Part shown: one piece after another, positions 8,168-16,339 of the stretch | How the letters are laid out: each line of letters starts with the position of its first letter | How positions within the stretch are numbered: the first letter of the stretch is position 1 | Assembly: GCA_030838885.1 (NCBI GenBank) | Contig: JAUZEU010000111.1 | Span: forward strand, 1-16,674 | DNA: 16,674 bases | Reading direction: 5' to 3' | From: Bryobacterales bacterium | GTDB taxonomy: Bacteria > Acidobacteriota > Terriglobia > Bryobacterales > Bryobacteraceae | Made by a program: the position numbers and the translations under genes | The notes under the pieces: model-generated | What the model was told of the DNA's origin: nothing | Database searches by the model: none | Seen by the model: the letters and a program-made list of their open reading frames with translations, nothing else

Positions 8168-8465
8168 GTGAACTCCCCTTTTTGCGCTGTAGTCCGGCGA
8201 GCTGCGGACGGCACAACGCCGACAAGCGAATTCACCTTATCACAGATGTATGATTCTAAAAGCGCGACCCTTGGCTCCGTATCGTGCCTTTCGGAGGGGT
8301 TCCAGCTGAGCTGAGCGGCTCACATTGTGACTGGGACGGCGGTAAGCACAGGGAGGACAACTCGGGATATGCCGGAATAAATGCGAAAAGTCAGCGGGTA
8401 ACAGAAGCGCTGATCGAGTAGCACATTTTCAACTGACAAACCCTGCGGAATGCAAGAATCGATGT
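8168..8465. promoter_or_regulatory. Divergent intergenic region between the receptor gene and cas3
   Basis: This gap should hold the promoters of both divergent transcription units. For the receptor, the minus strand shows TGTGATAAG at 8244-8236, an extended -10-like element about 70 bases upstream of the ATG, but no convincing -35. For cas3, I see no good promoter and only a poor ribosome binding site before the GTG at 8466. A small palindrome AGCTGAGCT is at 8304-8312. No gene or RNA is evident. Confidence 0.3.
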
Positions 8466-10744
8466 GTGTCAAATCATCCGGCGCACCCGGCTTACTCGTT
8501 TTGGGCTCACTCTGATCGTAACGGTCTCAAAGAGTCTGATCCCCGTGCCCAATGGCAGCCATTGGCGGAACACCTGCGCGTGGTCGCTCGCATGGCGCGA
8601 CGCTTGGCGCAGGCAGCGTGCCCCGCTGATATCGCCTTTCATGCGAACGCCCACGCTGCCGGAATGCTGCACGATATAGGAAAGTACGCGCCCAGCTTTC
8701 AGCGAATGATCAGGGGTGAAATCCGAAAGGATGAGGGCGGTCACGCCGCGCGCGGCGCTGCTTTGGCTTGGCATCCGCGCAAGGCCGCCGAAGCCGCTTT
8801 TGCAATTGTCGGTCATCACAGCGGAATTCCCAATCCGAACGACGGTTCCGGGTCATTGCTTCAACGCATCGCGGATGCAACCGAAGCGGCCCACGCTCTG
8901 CGCCCGACCGCCCTCGCCGACTGCCCCGAACTTGCTGATGCGCTGGGCTCCCTGACTTCTTCGCTGGGACCCAGGGGCCGTGATCTTCACACCCGAATGC
9001 TCTTTAGCTGTCTGGTCGATGCAGACCGTCTCGATTCAGCATCACGCGCGCTCTCCTCTGAAACCCTTCGGCCCGCGGAGCGACTGCAGTCCCTCCTTGC
9101 GTTTATTGAGCGGCGAGCCAGTCACGTCCCGGAGGGTCCGGTCAAGACTGTTCGCGCACGAGTACTTCAGGACTGTCTTGCGGCGGGTGCTTTCCCTGAA
9201 AACCTCCTGTCGTTGACCGTACCCACCGGGGGCGGCAAGACCCTCGCGTCGCTCGCGCTGGCTTTACAGCGAGCCATATCGCAGCCTGAGAAAATTCGCC
9301 GCGTCATCGTTGTCATTCCTTATCTTTCAATTATTGAGCAAAATGCTCAGGTCTTCGTCGACGCGCTCGGTCCTGGTGCCGTGCTCGAACATCACTCCGG
9401 CAATTTCGAACGCTTGACGGTAGCGGGCGACCGCTTTGCTCCCGAGCCGAACAACATCGAAAACAATTACCAGACCCCCTGGCTCAACCCCGCCACTGAA
9501 ATTGGGACGCTCCCATCATTGTCACCACCTCTGTGCGTTTCTTTGAAAGCCTGTTTTCAAACCGTCCTTCCGATCTGCGCCGCCTTCATAATGTGGCTCG
9601 CTCGGTTGTGATTCTTGATGAGGTGCAAACTCTGCCTCGGAAGTTCCTGAACCCTCTGCTTTCGGCCATGCGTGGACTCGCCAAGGATTGGGACACTACC
9701 TTTTTGTTTTGCACTGCCACCCAGCCGGCATTCGAGAGATCCGAGCAGAGCGGAGCATCCGACCCTCGTTGGCCAGCAGGCGAAGTGCGCGAGGTGATCC
9801 GAAATGCTCCCCAGCATTTCCAGTCGCTGCAGCGTGTGTCGGTCGAATGGGAACTGAAGAAGCCGCTACCGTGGCCGGAACTTGCCAAACGGATGCTCCA
9901 CTCGCGCCAGGCGCTCGCCATCGTGAATCTGCGCGATCACGCCATGACTCTCTTTAGTGCCATCAGGACCCAGGCCCCGGGTCATCCGGGCGTGTTCCAC
10001 CTTTCCACTCGCATGTGTGCCGCTCACCGCCTCTCAAAGCTTGCAGATATTCGCACGCGTCTGTTAGCTAAAGAACCCTGCGCGGTGGCCTCCACCCAGC
10101 TGATTGAAGCAGGTGTCGATCTGGATTTTCCGGCGGTATTCCGTGCTTTGGCGCCATTGGACTCGATCGTTCAGGCGGCCGGCCGTTGCGACCGCGAAGG
10201 CGCGTTAACCGCCGCTCTAGGCTCGCCAGGTGGCAAGCTAACCGTCTTTTGCACGGAAGATGGAAAGACGCCTCCGCATGAGTACAGAGAGGCCACTGAC
10301 ATAACGTCGGCGATGGCAAAGGCCGCGCCCCTTTCCATTCATGATCCCGAAATCATGGCCCGCTATTTTCACCGTTATTACGGCGAGGCCAGTGCCACCA
10401 GTCTGGGTTTAGAGATCGAACAGGCGCGCAATAAAGCATGTTTTCAAGATGTCGCGGACCAGTTCCGCATGATTGCGGACTATACGCAGGATGTCTTCGT
10501 GCCGTGGGATGCCGAATCGCGCGCTCTGATTCAGGAACTGGATACGATTGGCCTAATAACCGCCGAACTTCGTCACAAGCTGCAACGCTATGTGATCGGT
10601 TTGTCTCCCGGTGAGTTTATACGGGCAAAGCGGGCCGCCCTGCGCCAGATAAGGGATACCGGTCTCTGGGTCTGTATTGATGGACTCTACAAAGACGACC
10701 TCGGAATTATGATAGAACCCGACCCGGCTTCCATGGTTGTCTGA
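8466..10744 (+). pseudogene. cas3: Cas3 helicase-nuclease (type I-C), broken by a one-base frameshift
   Basis: Cas3 unwinds and cuts target DNA after Cascade binding. The restored product would be about 759 residues, normal for I-C. The HD nuclease comes first: His36, His69-Asp70 (MLHDIGKYAPSFQ), His93, His117-His118 and Asp185. The SF2 helicase follows, with Walker A VPTGGGKT (Lys258), the DEVQ box (about 385-388), FCTATQP, STQLIEAGVDLDF and the motif VI segment QAAGRCDREG. The frame changes at 9499-9501. The upstream frame reads Glu345 then runs out of family sequence and stops at 9611, while the other frame resumes exactly with NWDAPIIVTTSVRF. One missing A in GAAAATTGG explains it. The start is a GTG at 8466, with weak translation signals. 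As written, only the HD domain and the first helicase motif would be made. An assembly error is the main alternative to real gene loss. Confidence 0.93.
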
Positions 10745-10762
10745 GCGGATTTCTAAATAACT

Positions 10763-10779
10763 GTTGCACTCGCTGCAAC
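10763..10779 (+). terminator. Hairpin between cas3 and cas5c, possible attenuator
   Basis: GTTGCA (10763-10768) and TGCAAC (10774-10779) form a perfect 6-bp stem with loop CTCGC, followed by only three Ts. It sits in the 67-base gap between cas3 and cas5c, the widest gap between genes in the cas cluster. It is too weak to be called a firm terminator but could lower read-through or mark an RNA processing site between cas3 and the Cascade genes. Confidence 0.3.
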
Positions 10780-10811
10780 TTTCCGTCATAGTCATTGATC
10801 GCGCCTCAGTT

Positions 10812-11507
10812 ATGAAAGTTAATCTCAAGATTTCCGGCGATTTCGCCTGCTTTACCCGGCCCGAGAATAAAGTCGAGCGCATGAGTTACGAATGCCCCAC
10901 CCCGTCCGCCGCCAGAAATATCCTCGATGCTATCTGCTGGCGCCCTCAGATGAGGTGGATAGTCACGAAGATTTCGGTCTTGAAGCCGATACGCTACCAA
11001 TCGATTCGCCGCAATGAGTTGCAAAGCAAGCTAAGCGGAGGAGCCGTCAGGGGCTGGATGTCTGCCCCGGACACCTTCAGACCGGTATTGGCCGGTGCCG
11101 GCGCGGACACCGATGCCACCCCACGCAACTCTCTTGTTCTGCGTGACGTCGGTTACCTGATCGAAGCTTATCCTCACGTTTACGATACCGCCGGTGAAGA
11201 CAAGCCAGTCAAATACATCGAGATGTTCAATCGTCGCGTAACCAAAGGCCAATGCTTTAGCCAGCCCGTCCTTGGGTGCCGCGAATTCCCGGCCCGGTTT
11301 GAGCACCCCTCACCTGCCGACGAGCCGATTCCCGTTTCGCTCGACATCGGGAACATGCTGTACGACATCATCTTTCGCAAAGAATTCAATCAGGCGGTTT
11401 TCTTTAGAGCAAAGTTAGAGAACGGCGTTCTCAATGCCGATCCATTCGCCGTAATCGACGATCCGAAGCGAAGGGAGGCTCTTCTCTCATGCTCATCCAG
11501 GCCTTAG
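10812..11507 (+). CDS. cas5c: Cas5c (Cas5d), Cascade subunit and pre-crRNA endonuclease of type I-C
   Basis: In type I-C systems, which lack Cas6, Cas5c cuts the repeat at the base of its hairpin and stays on the crRNA 5' handle. This 231-residue RAMP protein shows the family pattern: GDFACFTRPENKVERMSYE (9-27), PTPSAARNILDAI (29-41), YQSIRRNE (62-69) and KGQCF with LGCREF further on. I use the ATG at 10812 (MKVNLKISGDF), which gives the usual family length; the frame also has a TTG at 10764 that would add residues unlike the family. The positions that I align with the Bacillus halodurans catalytic residues Tyr46, Lys116 and His117 are Cys42, Lys134 and Tyr135 here. The stop overlaps the cas8c start by 19 bases, implying coupled translation. 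Confidence 0.93.
   Translation: MKVNLKISGDFACFTRPENKVERMSYECPTPSAARNILDAICWRPQMRWIVTKISVLKPIRYQSIRRNELQSKLSGGAVRGWMSAPDTFRPVLAGAGADTDATPRNSLVLRDVGYLIEAYPHVYDTAGEDKPVKYIEMFNRRVTKGQCFSQPVLGCREFPARFEHPSPADEPIPVSLDIGNMLYDIIFRKEFNQAVFFRAKLENGVLNADPFAVIDDPKRREALLSCSSRP
11473..11478 (+). promoter_or_regulatory. Ribosome binding site of cas8c
   Basis: GGGAGG lies 10 bases before the ATG at 11489, inside the end of cas5c. It fixes the cas8c start and shows that the large subunit has its own ribosome loading site despite overlapping cas5c. Confidence 0.6.
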
Positions 11508-12804
11508 CTGCCTACGCCGATACCCGTTTGGCGGGTGAGCTTGAAGAACCGGCCTTCGAGTTCAAACCTGTGCGCTTTTTCCTTGAAGTCTCTGATGACG
11601 GCACCTTCCTCGGCTTTATCGAGCGCACGGAATCCGTTCAGCGCGGTAGCAAGACCTTCGTCACTGTCCAGCAACTCAACATTGCTAAATCGCCCGTCGC
11701 GCGAGTGAGCGGGCTCCATCCCCTTTTGGCGTGTGACGACATGAAGTATGTTTTGGGGCCAGGGGAGTGGACAAAACCGGAAGAAGTTCAAAATCAGAAG
11801 GAGCGCCACGAAGCATTTGTTGCCTTGCTTCGGACTGCCGCTGAAGCCACCACTGACGGCTCTGTTGAATCGGTCCTCCGGTTTTATGATCGGCCGATCG
11901 AGGTGGAATTCTGCACGTAAAGACTTGGCTGCCAGAAAGCCAGTGCCCGGTAACATGATCTGTCTCTACGCGGAAGGTGCTCTGATCGCAAATCCAGCCG
12001 TTCGCGGCCATTGGCGTACACACTACGAGAGCGCATTCGGCGAGCGTAGCCAGAAGGGCGGGGAAGGAATGTGCCTGATTTCTGGCGCGTTCGGTGCCAT
12101 CGCCGCTACTCATGACAAGATCAAGGGCGTTGGCAATCTCGGGGGGCAAGCCGCTGGTGTATCCCTGATGTCATTTGACAAACCCGCATTCCGTTCCTAC
12201 GGATGGGACCAGAACGCCAACAGCCCGGTATCGCCGTCCCGTGCTGCCGCCTATGTCCTCGCATTGAATGACCTCCTTAAGGCCGGCAGCGCTCAGCGTC
12301 GCAATCATGCGGGCGTCGGTTTCCTGTTCTGGACCAAAATCGCGCCCAATGACGATACGTGGGACGCGATTGAGAGCGCGACTCCCGCGCAAGTCAATAA
12401 ACTTCTGCAACTCGATCCCAACGCTGTTGGCTATCCTGACGAATTCTACTTCCTGGGAGTATCGGGAAACGGTGGACGGCTGCTGGTGCGCCACTGGTAT
12501 CACGACTCGCTGGCCCGCGTAAAGGCAAATGTAAAAGCATGGTTCGAAGGTCTCGCCATCGCAGATGCATTCAGCGGCGCAATCGCTGATCCGCCGCCGT
12601 TATGGCTGCTCCTGAAGTCCATTGCGCGCGATGAACCGGCGCCCGACCGCATTCTGGATCTCGTGCAGCGCGCGATAGAAGGTCAGCCTCTCGGTCGCAG
12701 TATCCTCGCGGCGGCTCTGAACCGCCAGCGGGCCTCCACAAAGAAGGAACGCTTTCGGCCGGAGCGTATCGGCCTGATCAGGCTCTGCACCAACGATCTC
12801 ACGA

Positions 12805-12810
12805 GAGGGG
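12805..12810 (+). promoter_or_regulatory. Internal ribosome binding site for Cas11c within cas8c
   Basis: GAGGGG lies 8 bases before an in-frame ATG at 12819 in the middle of cas8c. This is a near-ideal Shine-Dalgarno and spacing, better than that of most starts in the window, and supports internal initiation. Confidence 0.75.
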
Positions 12811-12818
12811 AAACAACA

Positions 12819-13262
12819 ATGCTTATGACTCAGACGCTCGATTCCGGACAGACCCACCCGGCTTATCTCTGCGGCAGGCTGTTGGCCATCTACGATGCCC
12901 TGCAGTATCAGGCCCAGGGAGAGTTGAACAGGACTGTCGCCGATAGCTATTATTCGCTTGCGTCCATCAACCCTACGGCTGCCTTCCCTCGGGTCGACGA
13001 CCTCGGCCAGAAGCACTTGCGCAAACTTCGTCGTGACAAACCGGGCGCGATGTTGGCTATTCAGCGCGAAATCCAGCAGCTCCACCAGCTTCTTGCTGAT
13101 CGGTGCGGGGCTCGCTTTCCTGGGCCTCTGAACCTGGAAGATCAGGGCCGGTTCGCCATCGGTTTCCACCACCAGCGCGCCGAAAGCATGGCCCGTGCTG
13201 CGGCACGCAAGCTGGAAAACAACTCGGAAGATCTCACTTCAGACGCCAAGGACATATTATGA
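12819..13262 (+). CDS. cas11c: Cas11c small Cascade subunit, translated from inside cas8c
   Basis: Type I-C Cascade contains a small helical subunit made by internal initiation in cas8c, as shown experimentally for other I-C systems. Here the ATG at 12819, in the same frame as the C-terminal half of cas8c, is preceded by GAGGGG at an 8-nt spacing. The product would be 147 residues, starting MLMTQTLDSGQTHPAYLCGR (a second ATG at 12825 is an alternative). It is predicted mostly helical, for example AYLCGRLLAIYDALQYQAQG and MLAIQREIQQLHQLLADR, as expected for Cas11. Because it starts after the cas8c frameshift, it could be made even though the full large subunit cannot. Confidence comes from the site plus family precedent; there is no direct proof of translation. 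Confidence 0.75.
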   Translation: MLMTQTLDSGQTHPAYLCGRLLAIYDALQYQAQGELNRTVADSYYSLASINPTAAFPRVDDLGQKHLRKLRRDKPGAMLAIQREIQQLHQLLADRCGARFPGPLNLEDQGRFAIGFHHQRAESMARAAARKLENNSEDLTSDAKDIL

Positions 13263-14143
13263 ACTCCCCGATCCAGAAACGCTACGATTTCGTCTATCTG
13301 TTCGACTGGACCGACAGCAACCCGAACGGTGATCCCGACTCCGCCAACGCGCCCCGTTTCGATCCCGAGACATTTCAGGGGTTGGTCACCGATGTCTGCC
13401 TCAAACGCAAAATTCGCGACTACATCGCCATCCGTCAAAACGGCCTGCCCGGCTTCGGAATCTATATCATGGCCGGACAGGCATTGGAAAAATCCCAGGA
13501 GAAACCCTATGTCCTTCTGAATCTCACGAAGAAGACAAAAGAGCGCAAGCCCATAGAAGAGGCTCGTGACTGGATGTGTCAGAACTTCTTCGATGTGCGT
13601 ACTTTTGGAGCAGTCATGAGTACTACCGATTTCAATTGCGGCCAGGTTCGCGGCCCTGTGCAATTGGGATTCGCCCGGTCTATTGACCGCGTATTCTCAA
13701 CCGAGCACTCCATCACCCGCCAGGTGCAGACCACCGTCAAGGACTTCGAGAGCAAAGGCGGCATGGGCACTTTCGGCCAGAAACACACTGTGGCGTACGG
13801 CCTGTATCGTGTCCACGGCTTTGTGAACGCCCATTTCGCGGCACAAACCGGGTTCGGCGAACAGGATCTCGATCTCCTGTGGAAAGCCCTCGCAAACATG
13901 TTCGACGTGGATCGCTCCGCCGCACGTTGTGGCATGGCGCCCCGCGGATTGTTTGTTTTCGAGCACGCCTCAGCTCTCGGCGAATTCCCCGCGCACCTGC
14001 TTTTTGATCGCATCAAAATTAGCAAACGGGAAAGCGTCGAAATCCCTCGTTCCATAGGCGACTACATCATTGATGTCGATTCGAAAGATCTTCCCGCTGG
14101 TGTCCGGCTCCTCCAGCCTTTTGGCGCAGCCGCTGGCGCTTGA
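13259..14143 (+). CDS. cas7c: Cas7c (Csd2), Cascade backbone subunit
   Basis: Cas7c subunits coat the crRNA spacer and form the Cascade filament. The 294-residue product starts MNSPIQKRYDFVYLFDWTDS, followed by NPNGDPDSANAPRFDPET (about 22-39), a strongly conserved I-C Cas7 segment. Then come FGAVMSTTDFNCGQVRGPVQ and ARSIDRVF in the centre, also typical, and a C-terminal domain ending in RLLQPFGAAAGA. The ATG at 13259 overlaps the cas8c stop as ATGA, so its translation is probably coupled to the cas8c/cas11c reading frame. The frame is intact and the length normal. Cascade needs several Cas7 copies per complex, which coupled internal initiation upstream could help supply. Confidence 0.95.
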   Translation: MNSPIQKRYDFVYLFDWTDSNPNGDPDSANAPRFDPETFQGLVTDVCLKRKIRDYIAIRQNGLPGFGIYIMAGQALEKSQEKPYVLLNLTKKTKERKPIEEARDWMCQNFFDVRTFGAVMSTTDFNCGQVRGPVQLGFARSIDRVFSTEHSITRQVQTTVKDFESKGGMGTFGQKHTVAYGLYRVHGFVNAHFAAQTGFGEQDLDLLWKALANMFDVDRSAARCGMAPRGLFVFEHASALGEFPAHLLFDRIKISKRESVEIPRSIGDYIIDVDSKDLPAGVRLLQPFGAAAGA

Positions 14144-14148
14144 CCGCA

Positions 14149-14808
14149 ATGTCGGCAACAGATGAGGTCGCCCTGGACGGAGAACTGGACGCCGCCCGGC
14201 TGCCGCTCTCCGCCCTGAATCATCTCGTATTTTGCGAACGGCGCTGCGCTCTGATTCACATCGAAGGCGTTTTCGTCCAGAACGCTTTCACAGTTGAGGG
14301 AACGCTCGCCCATGAAGCGGCGGACCTTTCCGGTTATGAGGTACGGGAGGGAGTTCGAATGCTGCACGCTCTCCCCCTGTGGTCGGCACGGCTGAAACTG
14401 AGTGGGAAGGCAGACATCATTGAGTTTCGGCCGAACTCTGATGGATCTGAAACGCCGTTTCCTGTGGAATACAAGCGAGGTCGCCGGAATCGTTGGCAAA
14501 ACGACGACGTCCAGCTCTGCGCACAGGCCTTGTGTCTCGAAGAAATACTCCTCACGGAAGTGCCGCGAGGAGCAATCTTTCATGTCTCAACCAAACGCCG
14601 TCGCGAGGTGGAGTTCACTCGTCAGCTTCGCGACCAGACCGAAGCCGCGGTATCGAGGCTGCATGAACTGATGGGATCCCGCGAGATTCCTCCCGCGGTG
14701 CTCATGCCAAAGTGCGAGGGCTGTTCCCTCCACGAAATTTGTATGCCGGAGCTTTCTCTTCGGAGCACCGAGATCGAAGCCGCGAGCGCTCACCTGTTCC
14801 GGTTCTGA
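14149..14808 (+). CDS. cas4: Cas4 exonuclease of the spacer-acquisition complex
   Basis: Cas4 trims prespacers and helps choose PAM and orientation with Cas1-Cas2. The 219-residue RecB-like nuclease has His55 (HEAAD), Asp89 (GKADIIEF), Glu107 and Lys109 (VEYKRG) and Gln122 (QLCAQ) as the expected metal-site motifs. Iron-sulfur ligands are one N-terminal cysteine in FCERRC (Cys29; Cys33 is adjacent) and a C-terminal cluster Cys189, Cys192 and Cys198 (CEGCSLHEIC). All expected catalytic and cluster residues are present. The ATG at 14149 follows the cas7c stop by 5 bases; a TTG at 14140 would overlap it and adds three residues. It is intact, so the acquisition module looks functional. Confidence 0.94.
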   Translation: MSATDEVALDGELDAARLPLSALNHLVFCERRCALIHIEGVFVQNAFTVEGTLAHEAADLSGYEVREGVRMLHALPLWSARLKLSGKADIIEFRPNSDGSETPFPVEYKRGRRNRWQNDDVQLCAQALCLEEILLTEVPRGAIFHVSTKRRREVEFTRQLRDQTEAAVSRLHELMGSREIPPAVLMPKCEGCSLHEICMPELSLRSTEIEAASAHLFRF

Positions 14809-14827
14809 CAGGCGGAAACGGACTGCC

Positions 14828-15859
14828 ATGGAAATTCAGCAAAATACCCTCTACGTGATGACTCAGGGTGCATACCTTCATCGCGACCACCTCGCGCTCC
14901 AGGTCAAAGTGGACGGCGCGGTTCGCCTCGCCGTTCCCCTGCACAACCTGCAGGCAGTTTCCTTGTTCGGCAACGTGATGGTTTCGCCTGGTGCCATGGA
15001 ATTATGTGCGCTGGGCGGTGTCAGCATGACTTTCCTTTCCGAAACCGGTCGTCTTCTCGCCCGCGTCGACAGCCCAGCTTCTGGTAACGTTCTTCTGCGC
15101 CGCAAACAGTTCCGCCAGGCCGACGATGGCGCCGCCTGTGCTGGATTGGCACGCAACTTCGTAGCCGGTAAAATTCAAAATTGCCGGGGCAATCTGCTCC
15201 GCGCGGCGAGGGACAACGCAGCAGGTGAGGATCGGGAGTCTCTCCGTTGGGCATCGGAAGAGCTTGCCAGCGCACTCCGGCGGCTTGAGTTCACGCAGTC
15301 ACTCGACGAGATTCGCGGTACCGAAGGCAACGCCGCCCGGGTTTACTTCGGCGCATTTGGCAGCATGATCCGCGCCGACCGGGAGCATTTCAGCCCTAAG
15401 GGTAGAACCCGTCGGCCCCCGCTGGATCGCTGTAATGCGTTACTCTCGTTTGTTTATGCGCTTCTCGTTGCAGACTGCACGGCGGCGCTTGTTGCGTCGG
15501 GCCTCGACCCCAATGTCGGATTCCTGCACTCAGATCGGCCCGGTCGCCCGTCTCTTGCACTTGATCTAATGGAAGAATTCCGGCCCATGTTAGCGGATCG
15601 CCTGGTGCTGACGCTTCTGAATCGTCGCCAACTCGCGGTCTCCGACTTCACGGTTCGCGACGGGGGAGCTGTGGAGATGGCTGAGAAGGCAAGGAAGCTG
15701 GTCGTGACTTCCTGGCAGGAAAGAAAACAGGAAACTGTTACCCATAACTTGCTCGGCTGTTCCATGCGGGTGGGTTTGCTTCTGCACGCTCAGGCGCGCA
15801 TCCTGGCCCGAACGATACGCGGCGAGATGGAAAGCTATATCCCGTGTACGCTGAAGTGA
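14828..15859 (+). CDS. cas1: Cas1 integrase (type I-C)
   Basis: Cas1 inserts new spacers at the leader-repeat junction as the catalytic subunit of the Cas1-Cas2 complex. The 343-residue protein has the N-terminal beta domain (LYVMTQGAYLHRD, GNVMVSPGAMELCALGGVSMTFLSETGRLLARV) and the helical catalytic domain. Metal-binding residues are Glu166 (RGTEGNAARVYF), His234 (VGFLHSDRPGRPSLALDLMEEFRP) and Asp246, with Glu249/Glu250 nearby. The ATG at 14828 lies 19 bases after cas4, with a GGCGGA ribosome-binding-like stretch upstream. The frame and all catalytic positions are intact. Confidence 0.96.
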   Translation: MEIQQNTLYVMTQGAYLHRDHLALQVKVDGAVRLAVPLHNLQAVSLFGNVMVSPGAMELCALGGVSMTFLSETGRLLARVDSPASGNVLLRRKQFRQADDGAACAGLARNFVAGKIQNCRGNLLRAARDNAAGEDRESLRWASEELASALRRLEFTQSLDEIRGTEGNAARVYFGAFGSMIRADREHFSPKGRTRRPPLDRCNALLSFVYALLVADCTAALVASGLDPNVGFLHSDRPGRPSLALDLMEEFRPMLADRLVLTLLNRRQLAVSDFTVRDGGAVEMAEKARKLVVTSWQERKQETVTHNLLGCSMRVGLLLHAQARILARTIRGEMESYIPCTLK

Positions 15860-15866
15860 CTGAAAA

Positions 15867-16157
15867 ATGCTCATTGTAGTGGCATACGACGTATGCACCG
15901 AAACCAAAGAAGGACGTCGTCGCTTGCGCCGCGTAGCTCAGGCGTGCAAGGATTACGGGCAGCGAGTACAGAAGTCGGTGTTTGAGTGCCTGGTGCGCGA
16001 CGCTGACTGGGCCAAATTGCGGCACCGGTTGCTGGCCGAATTTTCGTCAAAAGAAGACAGTCTGCGTTTCTATTTTCTCGACGAAAACTCCAGAGCCAGA
16101 ACGGAACATCATGGTACTGGTAAGCCGGTAGACCTTGATGGCATTTTGGTGGTTTGA
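15867..16157 (+). CDS. cas2: Cas2 (type I-C)
   Basis: Cas2 is the dimeric scaffold that bridges two Cas1 dimers during spacer insertion. The 96-residue ferredoxin-fold protein starts MLIVVAYDVCTETKEGRRRL, with the conserved Asp8 after the first strand, followed by QACKDYGQRVQKSVFECLV and the RFYFLDENS strand. It ends in DLDGILVV, as usual for the family. The start is 7 bases after the cas1 stop, so the two are co-translated or nearly so. It is intact. It is the last gene before the leader. Confidence 0.96.
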   Translation: MLIVVAYDVCTETKEGRRRLRRVAQACKDYGQRVQKSVFECLVRDADWAKLRHRLLAEFSSKEDSLRFYFLDENSRARTEHHGTGKPVDLDGILVV

Positions 16158-16339
16158 GTTCGTCCGCGAACCGTGAGTGACGTCCGATTCCCCGCAGTTT
16201 CGCGTTTTCGTTAATTCACATCGTTTTATCAACTTCCAGTCAAGTGGCCTTCGCAGCGAAAGTCTTATTGCCGGTTCTTTCGAGCGTTCGCGCCAGACGC
16301 CGTTAAAATGTAAGCTGCTGCGTAAGTTATAAGGGCAGC
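16158..16339 (+). promoter_or_regulatory. CRISPR leader
   Basis: This 182-base non-coding stretch joins cas2 to the first repeat, where leaders sit in I-C loci. It opens with CGCGAACCGTGAGTGACG (16165-16182), which resembles a motif I remember near the start of I-C leaders, and it has A/T-rich patches (16211-16230 and around 16303-16332). TTATAA at 16327-16332 could be a -10 box that places pre-crRNA start at the first repeat, but its -35 is poor. The leader-proximal repeat is the expected site of new spacer insertion. Confidence 0.75.

Larger units (their letters stand above)
11489..13262 (+). pseudogene. cas8c: Cas8c (Csd1) large Cascade subunit, broken by a one-base frameshift
   Basis: Cas8c recognises the PAM and opens the target for type I-C Cascade. 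The restored length is about 590 residues, as expected. The N-terminal frame carries SVARVSG-like family sequence (KSPVARVSGLHPLLACDDMKY) and stops with TAA at 11918-11920 after 143 residues. Family sequence resumes at once in another frame: KDLAARKPVPGNMICLYAEG, then GGQAAGVSLMSFDKPAFRSY and PVSPSRAAAYVLALNDLL. Removing one base between about 11903 and 11915 (for example one T in GAATTCTGC) joins them as IEVESARKDLAARKP. The C-terminal part contains an internal start for the small subunit Cas11c, downstream of the break. The stop overlaps the cas7c ATG as ATGA. As with cas3, real decay or a sequence error could explain the break. Confidence 0.92.

Noticed and set aside
8168..8465. RNA gene or anti-CRISPR-like small gene before cas3
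   Set aside because: No open frame with a ribosome site, no strong structure; only a weak promoter-like element for the receptor is visible.
9490..9510. Programmed -1 frameshift in cas3
   Set aside because: Codons GAA ATT re-pair badly in the -1 frame (TGA AAT) and no slippery heptamer is present; an indel is simpler.
10764..10811. TTG start at 10764 for cas5c
   Set aside because: It would begin inside the hairpin and add residues absent from Cas5c; MKVNLKISGDF at 10812 matches the family start.
11748..11908. Separate start for the second half of cas8c at 11748
   Set aside because: The residues before about 11908 in that frame are unlike Cas8c and are a shadow of the first-half coding frame; the family sequence begins only at the frameshift.
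16158..16339. tracrRNA-like or anti-repeat sequence in the leader
   Set aside because: No stretch complementary to or matching the repeat was found, and I-C systems do not use a tracrRNA.
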